DNA of 64,000 nt from Platanthera guangdongensis (Eukaryota; Streptophyta; Magnoliopsida; Asparagales; Orchidaceae). The position numbers were made by a program, and so were the translations under genes. Below the pieces are notes generated by a model. It was not told the origin of the DNA, ran no database searches, and worked only from the letters and a program-made list of their open reading frames with translations. Positions 22,316 to 33,956 of the stretch are shown piece after piece. The stretch covers positions 26,961,940 to 27,025,939 of the forward strand of contig CM077151.1 in NCBI GenBank assembly GCA_039583875.1. Reading direction: 5' to 3'. Within the stretch, counting starts at the first letter, position 1. Each line of letters opens with the position of its first letter.

Positions 22316-24400
22316 CCAACTGCTTCTATTGCTGCCCACAACCCTTCTACCACTCGTGTTGATTTTGATGAAGTCCTCCTCCAGCTCCAAAAACTTCAGG
22401 GGTGGCTCAACAACTCGCATGCCTCCGTTGCCTCCGTCTCTAATGAAGGTATCACTCGTCTCTCCATTAGTCCGCGCTAGATAGTGGATTCGGGTGCTAC
22501 TCACCATATCACCTCCCTAAAGCGACCCAAATACTTGGATTCTCCACATCCAAAGTTTGTCACCGTAGCAAATGACAACACCACTCCTATCACCGATTCT
22601 GCTGATATATCTCTCAATCCTTCTATTTTTCTTTGCTCGGCTCTCTACGTCCCTGGCTCTCTGTTATTTACTTTCTGTTAGTCGTCTCACTGCCAATTTG
22701 GATTGATATATCACATTCACCTCCTCTACTTTTCCGATGCAGGATCGACGGACGCGGAGTATCATTAGTAAAGGATGACTGCAAAACAGGTTCTACCTTC
22801 TTGATATCTCTCCCACCATTCTCTCCTCCATCTCCTTTATTGACTGCATCGGCGTTTTGGGCATGCTCCTCTTCCGGTTCTCAAGAAGACACTTCCCGAT
22901 GTTCCTCATCTAGCATTTACCTGTGATTCTTGTATTTTGGGGAAACAACATCGTTATTCTTTTCCTCCTTATTGTAGTCGAAGCTTTGCTCCTTTTATGT
23001 TAGTGCATTTTTATGTTTGGGGCCCGTACAAAATAGCAAGTGTGACTGATTATCGTTATTTTATCAGTTTTATTGATGATTATTCTCGAATGACATGATT
23101 GTACTTACTTCGTGATTGCTCCGAGCTTCCTCGTGTGTTCCGAACTTTCGTTCTTGAGACTCGCACACAGTTTTCAGATAAAATCAAAATACTTCGGACG
23201 GAGAATGCTCGAGAATACACTAGTCATGAGTTCAATAATCTCTGATCTGAATTTGAGATTATTCAATAGACTTTGTGTGCATTTACTCAACAAAACGGTG
23301 TGGTTGGGAGCAAAAATAGACATTTTCTTGATGTTGCTCGTTCATTCATGATTCAAATGCACGTTCACAAGGCTTATTGGCACTTTGTGGTTTCGATGAC
23401 ATGTTATCTCATTAACCATCTCCCCTCCTCCATCCTCAACAACGCCACCCCGTTCAGTCTCCTCTTCCCTTCCACACCTATTCCCTCTCACATCTCGAAT
23501 ATTTGGTTGTACCTGCTATGTTCATTTACTAGGTCCCTCCACCGACAAGTTTGATCCTCGGGCAGTCAAACATATGTTTGTTGATTATTCTCATACTCAA
23601 AAAGAGTATGTTTTCTACTTCCAATACCCGCAAGGTGACTGTCTCAGCAGATGTTACTTTTCTGAAAGATCAACCGTTTTTCTCCGTACCAACTCCACCT
23701 CTTCCACCAACATCATTACCAAGACATGTCATCCCAGTTACGTCTCCTCCACCACCACTACTCCCAAACCCAGCTCTGGTTCTCTACAAGACCCCTCTTT
23801 TTCGTGTCTATACTTGTTGACCTCCCAGCTTCGCCGCCCCATTACAATTGACTTTGACCTCTTGCACTTTGCGACCTGTTGACCCAACAACTGCCTCCAC
23901 AGCCCATCCCATGACGAATTATGTATCCTTACATCGCCTGTCCCCGACGCTTCAGACCTTTGACAATACATTATCCTCTATTTCTATTCCTAACTCTGTG
24001 CAGAAGGCTCTCCAACATCCGGGTTGATGGACGGCCATGGACAAAGAAATGATGGCCATCTGGGCTAATCAAACGTGAGATCTGGTTTCTCTTCCTCCAA
24101 AGACAGACACTTGTTGGCTATAAATGAGTCTTTGTCATCAAAGCATGCTCCTGATGGGACAATTGACTGTCTTAAAGCCCGACTGCTGGCTCGCGACTTT
24201 ACTCAACAACCGGGCCTCGATTATGAAGAAACGTTCTCTCCAGTGGTCAAGATTAACACGGTTCGTGTCCTCCACTCTGTGGTTGTGCATCGCCTATGAC
24301 CCTTACATCAACTAAATATCAAGAATGCTTTTCTAAATAGCGATCTACAAAAAACTATCTACATGCAACAACCTCCAAGGTTTGAGACCACGGGGGAGTC
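22316..24400 (+). pseudogene. Copia-1 pol: protease, integrase, start of reverse transcriptase
   Basis: Protease is recognised by VDSGATHHI (about 22480-22510), whose Asp is the catalytic residue. The GAG-pre-integrase zinc region lies near 22860-22980 (…CDSCILGKQHRYSF…). The integrase core spans about 23010-23540 (YFISFIDDYSRM; RTENAREY where RTDN is usual; FTQQNGVV). The beginning of the reverse transcriptase is seen at 24030-24395 ([20 protein letters not shown], then NIKNAFLNSDLQKTIYMQQP). Stops and shifts occur in each domain, for example after DDYSRMT and in the linker at 24060. The frame is cut at 24401 by a second solo LTR. Confidence 0.88.
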
Positions 24401-25737
24401 TGATGCGTTGGACGACAAGTGTACTGGTCGCACAAGTAATATAAAATGGGTGGCTTTCCCAAGTATCGATCTCTTCAAGAAACACAGTAAGGGGGGAGTT
24501 AATTTCGAGGAGAACTTGAGATTGAAGTCCTTAGGTCGGGGTTACGATGAGAGAATGGTTATGACTTACGTAAAAAAAAATAAAACAATCTAACTTAACC
24601 ATTGCGGGTCGCCAACACCGTTTCTCAAGGTGAGTGGATTACACGGGCCGCTATGCACTGCTTCGCAACATGGACGGCCGAGAAGGCTTGCGAAATTGAG
24701 GGTCGTAATCACCTCATCACTACGCTCACACCTAGCACTTGCTAGTGTAGCAAACACAATAATTCACACCACAAGTAACTTAAGCCAACAAACCACCGCA
24801 TCGCTCACAAGCATGAACAATAGTAAATAGCATTAAGCCCAAGGTTCATCAAAGTTCTTGCATCAAATAATAATGAAAATCCAATACAAAAACCTAGAAA
24901 TGTGGAAGAGAAAGGTAGAGATACAAACAACGAACGAGTCTTTGCCGTATACGTGGGAGGAAGCACCGGGTTGTTAATCCGTGTCCAGCGAGCCACTCAT
25001 CGGTTGCGTCCGGGGTCGGGGAAGGCTGTCACTGCTTCCTAAGCGCCCGTCTTCTCGTTGGTCTACGTTGTCCACGTCAAACCTTCACTTCTTCCTTACT
25101 TTGCGGAGAACGTAGAGTGGAAACTCACTTCTTTACGCCATGGATGCAAGGGAACTTCATAGGGAGCAAAGCCCTAGCTTTGAGGATGAAGAACGGGGCA
25201 AAACCCCCTTCCGGCGGAAGAAAACGGCTGCCAAATCCGGTCCCTGAAACCCTAAAAAACAGCGGTTTAAATAGAAACCGCGCAGAATTTTCTTAACACA
25301 CGGGCAAAACGCACGGGCGCACATCGTCCGTGAAGAAAAACGCACAGGCAAAAACAGAACTGAGTATTTTGTGAAATGATCGCGCACGACCGGCCCGAAA
25401 CGTGCGTGAAGCAAACGCACGACCGTGCGTTTTACACAGGAAACAATCTGTAGGCAGGGCTTTCTGACCACCTGCACAGCAAACCTCACAATGGGGGCAC
25501 AAGCCACCAACATACAAAACAGAAAGAAAAAAACTATAAGAGAGACTTGGGGAGCACCATGTGCTTACCCCCAACAGAATAGTGCGCAATTGCACACCAC
25601 AATGAGCCAAAATGTGCACTTCATGTGATAATGGTGTATAAGTGAAATTTAAGCAGTAACATACAAAAAATGAAGCGCAAATGCAAGAAAACAAGCCCAG
25701 ATGAGTCCGAAAAATCCTATATAAATCGGACTCATCA
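24401..25737. mobile_element. Solo LTR inside Copia-1 reverse transcriptase
   Basis: The segment starts TGATGCGTTGGACGACAAGT and ends TCGGACTCATCA, flanked by a perfect duplication GAGTC (24396-24400 and 25738-25742). Without it the copia reading runs FETTGES directly into RVCHLKKSIYGLKQ. The ends and size (1337 bp) indicate a gypsy LTR, possibly Tat/Athila-related. Orientation is unresolved because a TATA-like CCTATATAAATCGG near the right end reads acceptably on both strands. Open frames inside on the minus strand (25157-25694) have no recognisable domain. Confidence 0.87.
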
Positions 25738-26881
25738 GAGTCCCGAGTTTGTCACCTCAAGAAGTCGATTTATGGTCTCAAACAATTTCCTCGGGCATGG
25801 TTTGATAAGTTCAGTAGGGTTGTTCGGGAAGTTGGATTTACTCGGAGCTCGACAAATTTCTCTCTGTTCACTCGACATAAAACAATAGGAACGATTCTTC
25901 TTTTGGTATATGTCGATGACATCCTAAGCACAGGAGATGATTCAAAGAGAATACAAGTGGTCAAACAACACATTAGTTCTGTTTTTCAAACAAAAGATCT
26001 GGGGAACCTTCGATACTTCATTGACCTTGAGATCGCAAGACGTCCTGATGGCCTTGTCTTATCTCAACGGAAGTACTGTCTCGACCTTATTTAGGATGCT
26101 GACTACTCTGAATGCAAGCTGATTGATACTCCTATGAATGTCAATCACAAGCTTTGTGCACATGTCTCTGACGCAGATCTTCTTCCAAATCCAGAATACT
26201 ATCGACGTTTGGTTAGAAAACTGATTTATCTAACAATCACAAGACCAGACATATCCTTTGTTCTTGGGGTTGTCAGCCGGTTTATGCATTCTCCTCCGAT
26301 GTCTCATCTACAAGCTGAATGTATTCGGAGATATCTGAAAACAACTCATGGTCAAGGCCTGGTATACAAAACTTCTTCCTCGTCTACTCCAACATAATTT
26401 GCGTATTCGGATGTTGATTATGCTTGGTTCCTTGGATGGTCGGCGTTCCACTAGCGGATTTTGTATTTACTTCGGAGGTCACCATGTTACCTGGCGCAGT
26501 ACGAAACAGTATCTGGTTGCTCGATATTTGGCCGAAGCTGAGTACCGTTCGATGATATCTGTTGTATCTGAGCTCACATCGCTTGAAAGTCTCCTAGGTG
26601 ATATGGGAGTAAAACTTTCTCACCAGCTACCTTACTCTGTGACAGTCAAGCTGCAATACACATAGCTAAGAATTTTGTCTTTCATGAAAGAACGAAATAC
26701 ATTGAATTTGACTGCCACTTCATTCAGGAAAAAGTTCAAATGAAGAACCTGGAATTGAAACATGTTTTGGCTACTGACCAAGTTGTTGATCTTCTCACTA
26801 AGGCCCTACTGAATGCTCTAGTTTATCAGTTCTTGTTCAAGCTGAATGCCTACGACTTGTACGCTCCATCTTGCGGGGGAG
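25738..26881 (+). pseudogene. Copia-1 pol: reverse transcriptase end, RNase H, polypurine tract
   Basis: Resumes the polymerase with RVCHLKKSIYGLKQ. The active-site box YVDD is intact at 25909-25920. RNase H follows: GRRSTSGFCIYFGGHHVTW, then AEAEYRSM (about 26430-26560), and near the end [15 protein letters not shown] (about 26762-26805). Stops at about 26092, 26396 and 26663 break the frame. The tract GCGGGGGAG (26873-26881) primes plus-strand synthesis and touches the 3' LTR. Confidence 0.88.
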
Positions 26882-27083
26882 TGTTAGAAAAAGAACATGT
26901 AAAGGCCCATATAATGGCCCATCATAGGTCTTCTTCTTAATGTAATAGTCCCACATCTTGAAAAGGGGACTCTTCTCTCTCTTCTCTCCCTATATATATG
27001 TACTCATACTTGCATTTACATACACAAGGAAGGATATACAAGCTTTACATCATTTTTCTCCCAATAGTGTGTACTTTTCTACA
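26882..27083 (+). repeat. Copia-1 3' LTR
   Basis: 202 bp, TGTTAGAAAAAGAAC...TTTTCTACA, the pair of 17944-18144. Confidence 0.92.
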
Positions 27084-27088
27084 CAAAC

Positions 27089-28445
27089 TAATCTCTTCAA
27101 GTAGAGATTAATCACAAGATCCAACACTTAAAGAAATAACAACACACCTTGAACTATGTAAAATAATGTAGAGTTGAGGGCTGGAGATGATTTTTGGAGG
27201 GCCGTGGAGGAGCTGAGAAAAGTTTTGGGACTGGTTTGGAGCCTCTGAGTAAGTGTCTACTTGCTGGCCAGCACTTAGGAGCGCTGGGATGATCTCCACC
27301 AAGGCCAGAAGGGAATGGGTTGCTGCTGGAAGTGCTGTCCAGGAGTGCTGGACAGATTTCTGGGCTATGCCAGGAGGTGGAAATGAGACTGGCAGCAAGT
27401 CTCCAAGAGGCTGATGGCTGTTGGAGGTGGAAATAGTGATGTGGGGCTGCTGGTATAGTAATTCCTGGGAGGGGAAGGGCTGGGTAGTGGCTCCACAAGA
27501 GGAGAGGGGATGGGAGGAGAGAGGGGCGGCTTAGAGAGAGAGGGGGGATGGCAGAGGAGTTTGGACTCAGCTGGTATGTGGCTCCACGTACTTGAAAGGG
27601 AGGGGTGATAATAGAGTGAAGAAATATTGGGAGATTCACATGGAATGTGAGACTGAAAAATAGGAAATATTTGTAGCTCCTCAACTGGTTGTAGAGAGAA
27701 AGAGGGGGAGGGGGATTGGAAGTGAGGATCGGTTGAAAATTGGGGAGGCTCCATGTGGAAATGGGGAGGAGAATAAGGGTGTGGACCATCTGCTATGCTG
27801 AGAGTGGGGAGTGGATTGTGGAGGTACTGGGAATTGGTGGGTTAGGAGTAGTTTTAAGGGAAGTTGCCTAAAATTTAGAAGTGTAAGTAGTGGGGTAATG
27901 GGGTAGTGGAGGGAGTTGGGAGGTGGTTATGGAGTGGTGGAGGTGGTTGCCCGCTGCTGGTGGCCGGAGGTGGCTGTCGGTGATGGTGGTGGCCGCAGGA
28001 GGTATTTTTCGGGGATCGTCGAAAAATGCAAAATTAAGGGAGATTGCAGGGGAAGTGGTGGTCGATCACGAGGTGGCAAGAGACGTTATCCGGTGATCGC
28101 CGGAGGTGAAAAAATGGGGGAAAGGGGACTGTTTTTGTGGGGGAGGGGAGGAAGAGGGGGCCGGCCAAGGGGAGGAATGAGGGTGGGCGGCAAGGGGAAG
28201 GGAATCCAAGGCTTCGCACCCAAAGTAACGGCTTCGGCACCGAATGACCAAAGAATGAGCTTCAATTCTCTATTCTTCAATGCCTAAAATGAGAGCCCTC
28301 ACCCTCGATTTATATATTCCTCAGGGGGCAACAGACGAATATAATTGACTGAACTCCCCGATTCAAAATTACATAAAATTACAACTCAAAATAAAAAAAT
28401 GACAACAAAAACTACTATGATTGCTGATCCGCATAAAATGAACGA
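27089..28445 (-). repeat. Right arm of the large inverted duplication, A part
   Basis: Reverse complement of 10485-11789 with many small differences. Reversed, it has the same TATA region (ATATATAAATCGAGGG), the Cys-poor Pro/Ser frame and the end TTAATCTCTACTTGAAGAG, which is the intact target of the left-arm hAT insertion. Long frames on both strands (for example 27154-27789 minus, 211 codons) mirror those in the left arm and show no domain. Confidence 0.78.
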
Positions 28446-29589
28446 TTACGATTCCCCGTCAAAATGGATTCCCCATTTATCTCTTTTTCCTCATTGGAAT
28501 GGATTTCCTATGACATAGATCTTGTCTGCTCAACAATACAATAGAAGATCTACAATTCTTCCTTTAATAATACTTTCATTCTCCACAGTTAAGTTCTTAA
28601 ACCATGGCAACTACTCCCACAGAAGATTTCAGGTAGACACTTTTTGCTTACACCGCAATATCGTGTGCTATGCTACTTTTTCTATTCAATTTTGATTTAG
28701 AAAATATTTGGTATTTTCCTTATTTTATTAAGGCCAATTGATCATTCAGAATAAAGCCTATTATTATCAATAGTCTGAAGTTGTGCAACTCAAATCCTTA
28801 TACTCAAAAATATGCTTCTGAAACAAAGTGTTGTGATGTACAGCAGTAATGCCTCAGATTGTCATGGCAAGCGCCTCGAAATGTACCACAACACCCACAA
28901 ATTTCTACTCCTTCCAATGCTCCATCCTCCAAGAGCAAGAGCAGAGTGTGTTTTGAGCTCACTTGGGTCGATTTCATGTTCCAAGCCCATTGATTCATGA
29001 TTTAGGATTTAGATAATGTCGCTTTATCTCCTTAAGATATAACAACTACCCCTTAACCACTCGTTTGATTTTCTTTTTACTTAAGCAGTTAAGCCCCCAC
29101 TCAGTTTATTAATCTCAAGCACTTGATTGGCTTATTTTCCACAAGCCCCAATTATTTCTTCCCCTCATTCTCCAACTAGTGTCATGAAGAAGGAAAAATT
29201 ATTTTAGACAATGTCATTACACATGAGCTAATTGTGACAAATACGCTCTTCATGAAGATGGGAAAATTTTAATTACATTTAAAAGAGTACCAAATAAGTC
29301 ACAAATTGATTATTTCATGACTCGCAAAATGAATAAAATAATTTGTAAAGCTTGCAAAGTCATACAATGAGAAAGTTTAACAACACAACACGTGCTAATG
29401 ATGTTGGATATGCAAATTAAATATAATAAATTTAAGACACGGGTAAAAGTATTGCCAAAAATTCGGTGATAGAACTAGAAGATAAAAAACAGATTGTTTT
29501 CAAGACATCAATTATGGAACAACTAATTGATGACTCTTATGTTGATTCAAGTGTCTCATGAGAAATTATGTCATCAGTTCATCACATTT
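28446..29589. other. Spacer, nothing recognised
   Basis: AT-rich; no element ends or coding frame that I can support. Confidence 0.5.
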
Positions 29590-31650
29590 AAGGATAAGTG
29601 AAAAGAACGTACTTGAAGAGTTAAAAGGTCGTACGATCCCAAATAAAGAATCTTGGTGGTGGAAAAGCAAGTTTAGATAAAATGAGGGCAAAGAGGGTCA
29701 GCTACAAAACACTCTGCACTTGCACAAATGATGAAAACTTGATAAGATATAAAGACGTCAAGAAATAAACTAAGCATGCAGTAAATACAGTAAGAAATCA
29801 AACTTATGAAGAATTTTACAAGCAACTGAATATCAAATATGGAGAGTGTGACATATATAAAATTGTTCGAGCTAGAGGGAGGAAGACAAGTGATTTAAGA
29901 CAAGTTAAATGCATAAAGGATGAAACAGATTTGGTTTTGATGGATAATGTGGCTATTAAGAGCGATGAAAAAAATACTTTTATCAACTCTACAATGAAGC
30001 AAAAGACAATAAACTAAACTTGGAAGAGCTAAGTAAATTGAAGAAGTATAAAAACATAACATTTTATCGCAAAATTCAAGCATTAAAGGTAAATGATGCA
30101 TTAAAGAAGATGAAAAATGAAAAAATGGTTGAGTTTGACGATATACCCATCGCGATAAAAATGTAAAATTCAAGTATCGGAGGTAAATGATGTTCTAAAA
30201 AAGATAATAAATGAAAAAGCCTGACGATATACTCATCGAAATATGAAAATGTCTAAAAAAGTAAGGAATTTTGTGGCTTACATGTTTTTCAATAAGATAC
30301 AGAAGACAAAGATGATGCTGAATCAATGAAGAGAAAGTATCTTAGTAGCTTTATATAAGAACAAAAGAGATATACAAAATTATGTTAATTACAAAAAAAT
30401 TAAATTAATGTGTTATATTATGAAACTATGTGAACGAGTAATATAAGACGAGAGACCAGTATCTCAGAGAACAAATTTTGATTCATGCCAGAGCGGTCGA
30501 CCAGGAAAGTTATACATCTTTTGAGGAGACTCATTGACAACTAACAAGAAAGAAAACAAGATTTGTATATGTTGTTTATCAATCTTGAGAATGCTTATGA
30601 TAGAGTTCCAGGAGAGCTCTCATGGAGAATCTTAGAAAACAAAAGTGTAAATGTATCATACATTGACATAATCAAAGATATGTATACAAATTTAGTGACG
30701 AGGGCGAGGACATCTGAAGGATTAACACGGAAATTCTCAATGACTGCTGACTTACATTAAGGGTCAACTTTAAGCCCATATCTCTTTACCCTTTATCATA
30801 AATAAGCTTCTCACCAGACATATCCAAAGAGTAACGCCTTCTCATTTATTATTTACAAATGATATTGTTTTGGTCGATGAAACGCGAGGGTTTAAACGTG
30901 AAACTTGAATCATAGAGAGACACTTTAGAAAAGAAGGGTTTTAAGTTGAACATGGCAAAGACGAAGTATATGGAACTTAAATTTAGCGGTGCAAGAAGGA
31001 CAGATAGCTCCATTATTAAGTTGGATGATCAAGATATTTCACGCAGTGAGTGCTTTAAATATTTGGGATCGCTAGTTCAAAAAGATGGAGATGGAGATGT
31101 AGATAAAGATGTGATACATAGAATCCAAGCAGGTTGGTTGGAGTGTAAAGGCGCGTGTGAGATCTTATGTGAATGTAAAGTACCATTAATACTTAAAGAC
31201 AAGTTTTACTGTACTGCAATTAGACCAACGATGCTCTACGGTTCTAAGTGTTGCGTAGTGAATTGTGTACATGCGTAAAAATGGGATTTGGGGAGATGAG
31301 AATGCTTAGGTGGATGTGTGGACACACGAGACCGGATAAAATTAGGAATGAATGTATCAGGAATAAGACATGAGTGACACCAATTGTAGAGAAGATGCGA
31401 GAAGCTCGACTAAGATGATTTAGATATATACAAAGGAGACCATTAGAGGTACCAATTAGGCGTTGTGAGAGTTTAGTCACTAGACAAGTTAAACAGGGGA
31501 GGGGTAGACCAATAAAGATTTGGAATAAAACTATAAGGAAAGGCATGATGTGCTTGGGCATTAGTGAGAATAGGGCACAATGGCGACAAATGATCCATAT
31601 AGTCAACCCCACAATAGTGGGATAAAAGCTTGAGTGTTGTTGTTATTGTC
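29590..31650 (+). mobile_element. Degenerate plant LINE (RTE type), reverse transcriptase and 3' end
   Basis: A non-LTR retrotransposon remnant. The pieces follow the order of plant RTE-type elements. KESWWWKSK-like sequence appears near 29650, and a linker with RKTSDLRQVKCIKDE near 29880-29925. Reverse transcriptase is seen as PERSTRKVIHLLRRLID, then INLENAYDRVPGELSWRIL (30578-30640), GSTLSPYLFTL (about 30771) and FTNDIVLVDETRG (about 30852), where the usual FADD catalytic box has become FTND. The tail has KYLGSLVQKDGD and a C-terminal RCESLVTRQVKQGRGRP motif. The 3' end at about 31600-31650 is CCCCACAATAGTGGGATAA followed by a short TTG-rich tail, typical of RTE. Many stops and shifts make it inactive, and the 5' end is lost. 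Confidence 0.85.
30563..31278 (+). pseudogene. RTE-type reverse transcriptase fragments
   Basis: Two open parts, 30563-30760 and 30946-31278, carry the best-preserved reverse transcriptase sequence: AYDRVPGELSWRILENK with the first catalytic Asp region, and YMELKFSGARRTDSSIIKLD with CFKYLGSLVQKDG. Between them the catalytic loop is mutated (FTND). Stops close both pieces. Confidence 0.82.
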
Positions 31651-33203
31651 TGACTAGTGTCATCTTCTCAAACGCCAGTTATTTTTATTGTGACAATTCT
31701 TCTCCTTGGGCACTCTGATCAATTTCTTCTGCTCACTAGATTTTCTCCATGTTTGTGCACCTTTTGGTTCATCTTCTTACACCAAAGGCAACAATTATTG
31801 TTGGGTTATTCAAGCAATGTAGATGTCAGACTTCATGCCTAGTTAATTTTCTGCTATTCTATGCATTATACTCTGTCTTTGATAATTCCTCCATTTTGAA
31901 CGGTTGGATTCATTGGCTTTTGTTTATCAAGTATAAAGTTTTAAATTGCTTTTCAATTGATAACTTAAGATGTTTGACTTAAAATTTAATAAATCATTTC
32001 ATAATTTGCAATTTTGATTTGTAAATTAAATTAAACAAATAATATAATACTATGTAATGTTCCCTAATCCCTATGAAATCTGTTTCAATAAATTAAAGCA
32101 AGTGTTGTGTATCATACTTCAAAGCGAGAAAACTCACAAGTGTGTCGCATTACATTCTATGTGCTCAAATTCCCTTTGATTCAAATCGCGATGAATGAAA
32201 TATCATGAGATCCAAATATTTAGCTCTTCCACAATGCTTTGAGAAATCATAACATTTTACTTTGAAGATTCAACAATTCAGATGCCATGAGATTCAACAT
32301 GAACAACTAGGGAACTTCCCATATTAGTGCAACTTCCTCTCTCAAATTCCCTATTAGATATACACTACTCTTACATCTATAAGAAAAGAAAAACACCCTT
32401 AAATTTTTAATTTTAGTCTACCTCTTCATCTTTTTTTTCCTTCCGATGGATTTCTCATTCATCCCATCTTCTTAAGAAGGAATTCCTTGCTATATAAATC
32501 TGGTTAGTCAATGCTACAAAAAATTATGGTTGTTAAAGACACACTGGCGAGTAACATGGCGCCAAATGCAATCATCCACAATCCATATGCCTTTGTCGTT
32601 GTGAGGAACATGAGAACAAAATTGCGGGTATCATCTACATTGAGAGTGCCTCATTTCCTCAAGCAATCAGTGAATACTATTGGCACCATCCTAGTTCTTT
32701 TAATTTGCATCTCTTTTATACTTTGTCCATGATTTTTAACTGAAGGTAGGTAAATTTATTGACTGTATGTTGACCCTTAGAAACTCAATACAGAAAGAAA
32801 AGCTAAAACCATAGAGCCGTTAACAACATCTAAGCGAGGTCTATGATTGTGACTAAAACTTGAGAGTCTCTCTTTTTTTTCTCTTTTTTTCAAGATGTTT
32901 TTTAACAATTTTAGTCATCTTGTGAAAGTTCTTTTCTGTTCAAGGGCTGTATGAAGAAATATTCTTTGTGTTCTCTTCAATTTGATTTTGTACACCTGTA
33001 CATGCTTCATTTTGACTTTTTATTTCAATAGATTTAATAGCACACTACACATGTATCACTACATAGTGTATTCGTTTTTAATGTTTACTGATTTATGCTT
33101 TTACATTTTTTTTCTTTTTTTACAACTGATCAAAGATAACCCCTCTCTATGTAAGAACAAGACTCCAGGATGGATGTGTGCTTTTCCATATTTAAAGAAC
33201 AAG
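31651..33203. other. Spacer with unrecognised small frames
   Basis: A 73-codon frame at 32511-32732 ends in a hydrophobic segment (TIGTILVLLICISFILCP) that could span a membrane, but I recognise no family and see no promoter or splice context. A frame at 32982-33206 is AT-driven. Neither is called as a gene. Confidence 0.4.
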
Positions 33204-33480
33204 TGACAGGCACGGGCCTTCAGCCCTCGGCACAATCGGCCGGGGTGCAACAATCGGCGGGGTGCAACATTCGGCGGAGTGCGACATTCGCCGGGGGTGC
33301 GACATTCGCCGGTGGTGCGACATTTGTCGTGGGGACGACATTTGTCGTGGGCGGCGACATTTGTCGTGGGGGCGACATTTGTCGTGGGGGGCGACATTTG
33401 TCGTAGGAGCGACATTTGTCGTGGGCGCGACATTTGTCGTGGGCGCGACATTTGTCGTGGGAGTGACAGGAACGGGCCTC
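33204..33480. repeat. GC-rich minisatellite of small hairpins (CGACATTTGTCG)
   Basis: A tandem array with a 16-19 bp unit GCGACATTTGTCGTGGG, about eight good copies at 33316-33465. It is preceded by diverged copies (GCGACATTCGCCGG, GCAACATTCGGCGG). Each unit contains the near-perfect inverted repeat CGACATTTGTCG. The array is bracketed by a direct repeat GTGACAGGCACGGGCC (33204) and GTGACAGGAACGGGCC (33464). Overlapping open frames on both strands are a by-product of the repeat. Confidence 0.88.
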
Positions 33481-33523
33481 CGGCACTCGTGCCCCGCGCG
33501 ACAGTACTCAGTCGCGGCGGCGG

Positions 33524-33592
33524 GCTTCGCCCGCGCCCGGCGGGCTTCGCCCGCCCCTGCGGGCTTCGCCCGCCCCCTGCGGGCTTCGCACC
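33524..33592. repeat. Short GC repeat GCGGGCTTCGCCCGC
   Basis: Four tandem copies of a ~17-bp unit with the palindromic core CGGGCTTCGCCCG, directly after the CGACA array. Confidence 0.85.
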
Positions 33593-33604
33593 TATGCAAT
33601 ATGA

Positions 33605-33956
33605 TATAGTATATATTTATATAATATATTATAAATATATATAATATAAAAATATATTTTAGTAATGAGAGCAACTGACATGTGATAGGGTGTAATGAGA
33701 GCACTTGACATGATGTTTTTTGGACATTGTGCCTCATAATTGCCTGCTATCAGCTTTATTTTGGAGGTGACTTTAGGGTGCAATTACATAATATATTATA
33801 AATATATATAATATATAAATATATATTAGTAATGAGAGCAACTGACAGCTGATAGGGTGTAATGAGAGCACTTGACATGATGTTTTTTGGACATTGTGCC
33901 TCATAATTGTCTGCTATCAGCTTTAATTTGGAGGTGACTTTAGGGTGCAATTACAT
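33605..33956. repeat. Tandem duplication of about 175 bp with AT-rich heads
   Basis: Two copies (about 33605-33785 and 33786-33956) share ATATATTATAAATATATATA, AATGAGAGCACTTGACATGA and GGAGGTGACTTTAGGGTGCA. They differ at few positions, so the duplication is fairly recent. No gene. Confidence 0.88.

Larger units (their letters stand above)
17944..27083 (+). mobile_element. Copia-1: Ty1/copia retrotransposon with two nested solo LTRs
   Basis: The element is flanked by CAAAT (17939-17943) and CAAAC (27084-27088), a target duplication with one mismatch. LTRs are 17944-18144 and 26882-27083. The primer site TGGTATCAGAGC (tRNA-iMet) directly follows the 5' LTR, and a polypurine tract (GCGGGGGAG) directly precedes the 3' LTR. 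Gag, protease, integrase, reverse transcriptase and RNase H pieces are in copia order. Removing the two solo LTRs (19943-22315 and 24401-25737) and their duplications leaves about 5.4 kb, normal for plant copia. All coding parts carry stops or frameshifts, so the element is dead. Confidence 0.93.

Noticed and set aside
27154..28287. Overlapping 123-211 codon frames in the right arm of the inverted duplication
   Set aside because: Both strands are open because of C/T-rich composition; the mirrored left arm has different breaks and no domain is seen.
32511..32732. 73-codon frame with a possible membrane segment
   Set aside because: No recognised family, no promoter or splice evidence; length is within chance expectation.
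33101..33737. Open frames of 70-180 codons on both strands
   Set aside because: They run through the CGACATTTGTCG array and encode only the repeat (for example GATFVVG), with no gene signals.
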